From NCBI GenBank assembly GCA_016782545.1, contig JADHYG010000031.1, positions 1 through 11,380 of the forward strand: a DNA stretch of 11,380 nt, given 5' to 3'. This document shows positions 5,681-11,380 of this stretch, one piece after another. Positions within the stretch are counted from its first letter, which is position 1; every line of letters starts with the position of its first letter. The translations under genes and the position numbers were made by a program. The DNA comes from Candidatus Microgenomates bacterium (lineage in GTDB: Bacteria; Patescibacteria; Microgenomatia; JADHYG01). Below the pieces are notes generated by a model. That model was given only the letters and a program-made list of their open reading frames with translations, ran no database searches and was not told the origin of the DNA.

Positions 5681-8600
5681 ATGACCTTAGAAAACACAGC
5701 AGAGATAACAACAACAACACAATCTACTACTACTGAGTTGGCAGAACCAAAACCTCATGTTTTGAAAAGAGGCAGAGAGGCTTTAAAAAGGGGTGGTCAT
5801 TGGCTTGGCGGCAAAGCCTGGGAAGCTTCTTTTTGGCTGCCTGATCTTGGAAGACAAGGCGCTTTACCAAGACTGCTTGTTGATTTAGCTCTTCTCACTC
5901 AACTCCGCACGCCTCAAATTGAACCCTTTACCGGCGCAATTCTCCATGATCTAAACGCGCTCCAACAAGAGCCAGAATCAAAAATGCACCTTTCAGATCC
6001 ACAGCTAGGTGATCCACAACGATATTCACTTCGCCACGACTACACTCCATTAACCGACCCAATCGAACAACATCCACCCGATATGAAATTAAAAAGAGAA
6101 ATGGAAGACAAACAAGAACAAGAGGTTTCTAAAGAAGTCTCAGCACCACTAAAATCCGCCCGCGAGCAATACTTGCTCACCCTCCCCAACCTAGAAGGAA
6201 AAACCCACATTTATTCTTCCATAGAAAGTCTTTTTCCTCATGAAGGCTTTAGTATTGAAGATCGCTTTGGCTGGGGAACAGATAGCGGCAGAAGATGGTC
6301 GCATCCAGAAACCGGCGAATTAATGCCTTTTGCCAGAATCAAATATCAAGATAAAGAATATATTGAAATCGTTCCACCTATTGATAAACCCAGCCAGCTG
6401 GAAAAAATCAGCTTTGCCGTCGGCAGCACTTCAGACAATCCTTCTCGACACTTCTTTAATCCAAACAGTATTGGTGAAATGGTTATTTTGGTTGATGGTC
6501 AAGAAATATTTAAAGGTCTGCCTGGTGACTTATTAGATAAACCTGATTCTGAACTTAAGAAATTAGGCCTTACTTTAAGCCACAATGATCATGAAGAAGG
6601 CGGCGGCTTTAGTCTTTTCTTGCCAGTGGCTGGCCGAAAGATTCAAGTGCTTGCTCAACACCCACAGTGGGTTGATGTTTGGGTTAAATATTTTGATCAA
6701 AAAATCGCCAATACAACCGGTTTTGATGACTTAGTAACTGATCTCGCCCAAGAAAAAAACCTCGTCGCCATTAAAGAAAACCCACAAAATAAAATCAATC
6801 TTATTGGTAAAAAAAGTGAGGTCAGTCAAACGCAAAAAGAAAAAGGTGTTATTATCGAAGCTGATAAACCTCAATTATTACAGGCATTTCAAGTCGAAAT
6901 TCCTTTAGAAAAAGCAGAAGATTTTATCAGAACAAACATCCTTAAAATTGAATATGATGGGATTTCCACTGAAGTTGCTTTAGCTGATTTATTGGGTTAT
7001 ATGGCCGAAGAATATTATCAAAATGAAGCGGGTCAATTTAATCTCTTAGAACAGTATTTTGTCTCTCATGGTCTGCTCCAAAAAGATAATAAAGTTATTT
7101 TTTATTTTAATTATCCTGTTGCTTTAAAAAATAATGAAAAAATTACTTTAACCACTCAAGATGGAAAAAGCGCTCTTTCTCAAGCAGAAATAGTAGTTGC
7201 CACTGAAGATTTAGCTTCTGATCAAAGTGTATCAAACCCCAAACTAATGTTTCAGCGTTTTACTTATCCAGATACTCAAGGAGCAAAGCCCAAACCAAAT
7301 CTTGTTCTTAAGGGTAATGTTGTCTGGTTAAATCAAGTGGTCGAAGTTGTCTACGATGCAACTCAATCTTTTGGACGAGAAGTTAGCTGGACTTTCCCCC
7401 CTTTAGAAGCTGATGGTCGTTTAACAAGAATTGATAATCAAGGCCATCAAGTCTATATGGGCATTGAAGGCATGGAAGGCTTGGTTCCTGGCGCTGGCTT
7501 TCATTTTGTTGCTCCTCAAATTACCGGCACGAAAGCCGACGGCAATCCTTTCTGGGAAAACCAACCCATGAAAGGACAAACTCTTTTTGGCGGCAGTATT
7601 ATTCACCGAGAATTTGGCAGTCAAGCTGAAGATGATGTTGTTTATCAAGGTCGACCAGCTAACGGAGAACGAGCGGTCATGCTGCTTAATCCCAATATTT
7701 CTAGTGGCGGTGATACGGTCGTCGCTTCTTTTCCTTGGGTGGCCACTTTTGATGATCGCTTTCGCTCTCAAACCTCAACAGAGGTTCAAGGAGTCAATAT
7801 CTACTATGCTGGCGAGGGAGGCTTGCTTTATGCTGGCGAGCATGCGGCTGATTATGCGGAAATCGCTGATTTTATTACTGATCGAGTTCAGGCTTTAAAT
7901 ATTGAACCTGATCTTAAATTTCAACTCCAAAGCACTCTTTTTCCAAAACTAATCTCTGTCCTCGGCAATGATGGTCTGGCTGAATATGCTAAGTTAGAAA
8001 CTGAAAAAACAAAAGCTCGGTTTTTACGGGAAAAGGCGCTCGGCCTTCTCGATGAAACAAGTCCAGTAATTCACTCTTTAGCTGAAAAACTAGAAAACCA
8101 TCTAAAAGTAAGTTCAGAAGAATTTCTTGACATGACCATCTTGCTGGCCAGTAAAAACTTCTCTACAGAAGATCTTTCTTTCATAACTGATGAGAAAGTT
8201 GCCCAGATTGCTAATGTCATTGCCAATGCTGAAGATAAAAACAAAGTTTTACAAAAAACCCTTGCCCACTGCTTAACCACTGAAAAAGAAAAAATCTTAT
8301 TAAGGGACATTCTTTTAGAAAAGGAAGAATTTTTGAAGGTGTTTCTTGAAAAAGAAAAAGCGGGCTTGACTTTAACACAATTAACAGATTTAAAAGAGTT
8401 CCAAGCCGAACAAAAAAACCAAATGAAAAGATTTGTCAAAGATCTTTTATCACAAGAAGCAGCTGGAAAAATTGATATTGAAAAATTAAGAGAAAAATTT
8501 GGGCTAAATGTGGACTGGCATAATAAAGGAGACTTCACTAAAGCCTTTTTCCTGACCGCTCGACTAACCGGCTATCAACTTGATGAAGCAGTGGCTCTGT

Positions 8601-10429
8601 TTAATAAAATTAGCCTCCGCCATCCTCTCCATGACAGCCAACTCGATTATGATCTGTTTTGCGGTCTTGTCGATCATGCTTATTATTTAACCAAAAACCA
8701 TCCTATGGCTAAGGTTATAAGCGTCGATGACGGTGTTGATGGTGATAAAATCTTAGCTTTAGAAGATATAAATTATTATTTTCAGCATCTTGAGTTTTTC
8801 TTGAATTATCAAATCGATCCTGTTCCGGTTTCAGAGTTGGCTAAACTGATTCCAGTTCAAAAACAAGCTTACCGAGATTGTCTTCGCAAGTTAATTGACG
8901 TCAGCACGACCACAGAAGGAGAAGAAGGAGTTACCATTAGCAAAGCTTATAATCTCTTCAGGTTTGGACAACAACTTAAAGATAATCAAAAAGCTTTTGA
9001 GATATTTAACACTGCTTTTTCTCGCTTAGGCTCACTCTATAAAGCAAATGAGTTAATTGAATATTTTCTCTCAAAAAATGCCAATCTTGAGTTTATTGAA
9101 CAAACCCTGGAAAAAACGGCTCCTCTTGCTCCTGGCCAACGAGCCGTGTATGCTGACTATCTTGAGCTCAAAGATCAGTTATCTGAAAGACAAGCGCCGA
9201 GATTTAAAAAGGCCTTGGATTTTGTAGAATTCTCTTTTGCCAATTTAGTCGATCATCCCGGAGCATCTTTTCCCAGTGTTTATTATCGTGGAGAGGAAAG
9301 GCTGTTCCATATCGTTGAAAAAGCTCCTGATGAAGAATTTCTCGATATCTTTTTTGCTGATTGTGAAAAAAATCTTCAATTGGCTGATTTTTTTGGTTTT
9401 TACCTTGATAATACTGCCGAGCTTTATCTTGATAAATTCAATCTTAATACTCAAGAGTTCCAGCGCGCCTCATCTCTTTATTGGCAGGTTGCCGAGAATT
9501 TTGCTCAAAAATTAGGTATCCATGCTCCAGCTTACTGGTGGAGCCTAACTATTACAAATATCGATGATTTTTATGCTCATATCGATGCCCTCGAATCAAT
9601 TGTTCAAAACAAAGAGTGGTATAACTTGGCTTTATACGACGAGCTGTTAGATTTTCAAGAAAGATCTTTAGAAACAGGATCAGCTCTTGATATTCCACAA
9701 GCACTTGCAACTATTAATAAATTTATGACTAGACCAGATCTTGCTCATTTATCTGAAATGGAAAAGGCCAATCTGATCAGAGACTTTTTTTGGACCATCA
9801 AAGATGAAGAAACCAGTTTTTTCTCTAATGATGAACTTGAACAAATCCTCCAAAGAAAACCTGTTGAAATCCCTTTTACCACTGCCTATTATTTCGAAGA
9901 AAATCAGGATTATCAAAATCTTATCAAGAGTCTTATCAAAACGCTATCTAACGAAAAAACTGATGTTCAAGCAATTATTTCTCAATTGGCTGATGCTTCT
10001 GAAAAAGATTTATTTAATCAGGAAGCCATTCCTTTTTGGCAGTTAGTAAAACACTATTCCAACCAACTCAAAGAACTAGATCTTTCTTCTCATGAATGGA
10101 AACCTGAACAAAAAAAAGCTCTAGAAATGTTTACCACTTCTCTTGCTTCAAGGATAGTTGGCTGGACCAGCTCAGAAATAATGGCTTATACTTTTACAGA
10201 AACAGATGTTTTTGCCTTGTATCTTTGGACTCTTGATGTGCCTGGTTTTGACGGTGCTTATTATCTTGAATACTATGAGATCAAACCTGAGCAAAAAGAA
10301 GCTTTAAAACCTCAATTAAAAGAAATTATCGAACGCGGCATGGCTAGAAACGATAAGCGAACGGGTAGATTTATGGACACCTTCAACACCAGCAATGAAA
10401 TTATTCGTTTACTAAGACAGCAAGGATAA
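5681..10429 (+). CDS. Giant unrecognised protein, about 1582 residues
   Basis: I do not recognise this protein. From 5681 it has 1582 residues; an alternative in-frame ATG at 5603 would add 26. There is no signal peptide and no convincing membrane helix, so it is probably cytoplasmic. In order: a Thr-rich tail (about 10-18); a basic segment with KRGREALKRGG (about 24-45) followed by a Leu-rich helix (60-74); a charged Lys/Glu/Gln linker starting near 135; a mixed, probably beta-rich part (about 190-710) with Trp/Gly motifs such as RFGWGTDSGRRW (195-206); and a long, almost wholly helical part (about 725-1582) rich in Leu, Glu, Lys, Tyr and Phe that reads like a helical-repeat scaffold. I see no Walker motif, HExxH or other catalytic signature. 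Base and codon use are AT-rich, like MoxR-VWA, so it is native. It has its own promoter. A scaffold or large interaction partner is one possible role, not shown. Confidence 0.85.
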   Translation: MTLENTAEITTTTQSTTTELAEPKPHVLKRGREALKRGGHWLGGKAWEASFWLPDLGRQGALPRLLVDLALLTQLRTPQIEPFTGAILHDLNALQQEPESKMHLSDPQLGDPQRYSLRHDYTPLTDPIEQHPPDMKLKREMEDKQEQEVSKEVSAPLKSAREQYLLTLPNLEGKTHIYSSIESLFPHEGFSIEDRFGWGTDSGRRWSHPETGELMPFARIKYQDKEYIEIVPPIDKPSQLEKISFAVGSTSDNPSRHFFNPNSIGEMVILVDGQEIFKGLPGDLLDKPDSELKKLGLTLSHNDHEEGGGFSLFLPVAGRKIQVLAQHPQWVDVWVKYFDQKIANTTGFDDLVTDLAQEKNLVAIKENPQNKINLIGKKSEVSQTQKEKGVIIEADKPQLLQAFQVEIPLEKAEDFIRTNILKIEYDGISTEVALADLLGYMAEEYYQNEAGQFNLLEQYFVSHGLLQKDNKVIFYFNYPVALKNNEKITLTTQDGKSALSQAEIVVATEDLASDQSVSNPKLMFQRFTYPDTQGAKPKPNLVLKGNVVWLNQVVEVVYDATQSFGREVSWTFPPLEADGRLTRIDNQGHQVYMGIEGMEGLVPGAGFHFVAPQITGTKADGNPFWENQPMKGQTLFGGSIIHREFGSQAEDDVVYQGRPANGERAVMLLNPNISSGGDTVVASFPWVATFDDRFRSQTSTEVQGVNIYYAGEGGLLYAGEHAADYAEIADFITDRVQALNIEPDLKFQLQSTLFPKLISVLGNDGLAEYAKLETEKTKARFLREKALGLLDETSPVIHSLAEKLENHLKVSSEEFLDMTILLASKNFSTEDLSFITDEKVAQIANVIANAEDKNKVLQKTLAHCLTTEKEKILLRDILLEKEEFLKVFLEKEKAGLTLTQLTDLKEFQAEQKNQMKRFVKDLLSQEAAGKIDIEKLREKFGLNVDWHNKGDFTKAFFLTARLTGYQLDEAVALFNKISLRHPLHDSQLDYDLFCGLVDHAYYLTKNHPMAKVISVDDGVDGDKILALEDINYYFQHLEFFLNYQIDPVPVSELAKLIPVQKQAYRDCLRKLIDVSTTTEGEEGVTISKAYNLFRFGQQLKDNQKAFEIFNTAFSRLGSLYKANELIEYFLSKNANLEFIEQTLEKTAPLAPGQRAVYADYLELKDQLSERQAPRFKKALDFVEFSFANLVDHPGASFPSVYYRGEERLFHIVEKAPDEEFLDIFFADCEKNLQLADFFGFYLDNTAELYLDKFNLNTQEFQRASSLYWQVAENFAQKLGIHAPAYWWSLTITNIDDFYAHIDALESIVQNKEWYNLALYDELLDFQERSLETGSALDIPQALATINKFMTRPDLAHLSEMEKANLIRDFFWTIKDEETSFFSNDELEQILQRKPVEIPFTTAYYFEENQDYQNLIKSLIKTLSNEKTDVQAIISQLADASEKDLFNQEAIPFWQLVKHYSNQLKELDLSSHEWKPEQKKALEMFTTSLASRIVGWTSSEIMAYTFTETDVFALYLWTLDVPGFDGAYYLEYYEIKPEQKEALKPQLKEIIERGMARNDKRTGRFMDTFNTSNEIIRLLRQQG

Positions 10430-10469
10430 CCATCGCTACCGGTTTTAATTTTCCCCGAAAAAATAGTCC

Positions 10470-10497
10470 TTGACTTTGAAAATAACCCTGATAAAAT
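10470..10497 (+). promoter_or_regulatory. Promoter of the AAA_14 ATPase gene
   Basis: TTGACT (10470-10475) and TAAAAT (10492-10497) are 16 bases apart and each match the sigma70 consensus at 5 of 6 positions, the best promoter in the window. The -10 box ends 9 bases before the ATG at 10507, and no Shine-Dalgarno fits between, so the mRNA is probably leaderless. Confidence 0.65.
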
Positions 10498-10506
10498 AGT
10501 ACTGAG

Positions 10507-11380
10507 ATGAAATTTATCCAGAGAAAAATTTATTCTGATCTTAAAAAACATTTAAAAAAACCAGAAATTTCTCTTATTCTCGGTCCCCGGCAAGCTGGTA
10601 AAACCACCCTGATGCTAAAACTGGCTGATGAATTAGAAACAAACAAAACACCCAATGTTTATTTTAATCTCGACATTATTGAGGACAAACAATACTTTAA
10701 AAGTCAGCATGCTTTGCTTGATCGGATTGAGAAAACAATTGCTAAAAAAAAAGCAGTTGTTTTCATCGATGAAATTCAACGGCTGGAAAACGCTGGTTTG
10801 TTTCTAAAAGGCCTTTATGATTTAAAAACAGATCTTAAATTCATTGTTTCCGGCTCTGGATCTTTAGAGCTTAAAGCTGACATTATTGAACCAATGACCG
10901 GCAGGAAAAAAGTTTTTTACTGTCTTCCTTTATCATTTTCCGAGTTTGCTGGCTATAAATTAGATGTCCAATTCAAGCAAATATCAGAAAATCTGGACGC
11001 TAATCCTTACGAAACAGAGCGCCTGATCAAAGAATATCTCACTTTTGGCGGCTACCCAAGAGTGGTTTTAGCCCAAACAGAAAAGGAAAAAAGTGATGTT
11101 TTACAAGAAATTTATCAAAGCTACTTAGAAAAAGATGTTCAGCTCCTTTTAAAGGTTGAAAAAGAAACTGCTTTTCAAGCTTTGATCAAACTTCTGGCAT
11201 CTCAAGTAGGTAGCCTGATTAACAAAACTGAACTTTCTTCTACTTTAGGCCTGACTCAAAAAACCCTGGATAAATATCTTTACTTTTTAGAAAAAACCTT
11301 TGTCATTTATCTTGTGCGGCCTTTTTTTACCAATGTAAGAAAAGAATTGAGAAAATCGCCTAAAGTTTACTTTTCCGATC
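10507..11380 (+). CDS. AAA_14 / DUF4143 family ATPase, 5' part (3' end outside window)
   Basis: The frame runs from the ATG at 10507 to the window edge without a stop: 291 full codons. Walker A is GPRQAGKTT at 26-34 and Walker B is VVFIDEIQ at 84-91 with D88-E89. A sensor-like VSGSGSLEL follows at 114-122. FGGYPRV near 180 and SYLEKDV mark the switch into the C-terminal DUF4143 region with its winged-helix-like part (LINKTELSSTLGLTQKTL). The window ends at KVYFSD, which in this family is normally followed by a short remaining C-terminal segment, so perhaps a quarter of the protein is missing. These ATPases are widespread in archaea and candidate-phyla bacteria and are often linked to mobile or defence-type loci, but their substrate is not established. 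A promoter sits directly upstream, separating it from the giant gene 77 bases before. Confidence 0.9.
   Translation, partial: MKFIQRKIYSDLKKHLKKPEISLILGPRQAGKTTLMLKLADELETNKTPNVYFNLDIIEDKQYFKSQHALLDRIEKTIAKKKAVVFIDEIQRLENAGLFLKGLYDLKTDLKFIVSGSGSLELKADIIEPMTGRKKVFYCLPLSFSEFAGYKLDVQFKQISENLDANPYETERLIKEYLTFGGYPRVVLAQTEKEKSDVLQEIYQSYLEKDVQLLLKVEKETAFQALIKLLASQVGSLINKTELSSTLGLTQKTLDKYLYFLEKTFVIYLVRPFFTNVRKELRKSPKVYFSD

Noticed and set aside
8071..8538. Minus-strand ORF of 155 codons.
   Set aside because: It lies wholly inside the giant gene, is Ser/Phe/Lys-rich as expected from reading Glu/Lys-rich helix codons backwards, and has no promoter or ribosome site.

Overview
The window comes from an AT-rich bacterial genome. 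All five visible stop codons are TAA, no in-frame TGA needs reading as sense, and three or more genes have a sigma70-type -10 box only 9-10 bases before the ATG, which points to leaderless or nearly leaderless mRNAs. These traits, together with a very large unrecognised protein and an AAA_14/DUF4143 ATPase, fit a candidate-phyla (CPR/Patescibacteria, Microgenomates-like) bacterium. That assignment is inference; the window holds no rRNA or other marker gene. Everything coding is on the + strand.

Layout. (1) 1-2735: the 3' part of a MoxR/RavA-type AAA+ ATPase gene, followed 2 bases later by a VWA-domain gene with an intact MIDAS motif and two probable membrane helices. This is a RavA-ViaA-like ATPase/VWA pair. 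(2) 2736-3049: a non-coding leader with strong RNA folding potential. A 10-base exact complement could hide the Shine-Dalgarno sequence of the next gene behind a long hairpin. (3) 3050-4558: a secreted, Pro/Thr-rich, membrane-anchored protein of 502 residues. It is visibly richer in GC than everything around it and looks acquired. Two strong nested hairpins follow it. (4) 4687-5530: two 79-base direct repeats, about 89% identical, each containing a long hairpin. They bracket a small decayed toxin-antitoxin-like locus: a 26-codon HEPN-like stub overlapping a complete MNT-type nucleotidyltransferase gene. (5) 5681-10429: a giant gene for about 1582 residues, with no domain I can recognise. It is mixed or beta-rich in the first half and almost entirely helical in the second. 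(6) 10507-end: an AAA_14/DUF4143 ATPase cut by the window edge, with a clear promoter.

How they may work together. MoxR and VWA partners normally form a chaperone-like complex acting on another protein or at the membrane, and the VWA protein here carries its own membrane anchor. The secreted protein and the MNT/repeat segment look like accessory material between the MoxR-VWA operon and the giant gene. Whether the giant protein is functionally tied to MoxR-VWA cannot be decided from this window. The observations most worth following up are the SD-sequestering leader, the paired hairpin repeats flanking the HEPN/MNT remnant, and the giant unrecognised protein.
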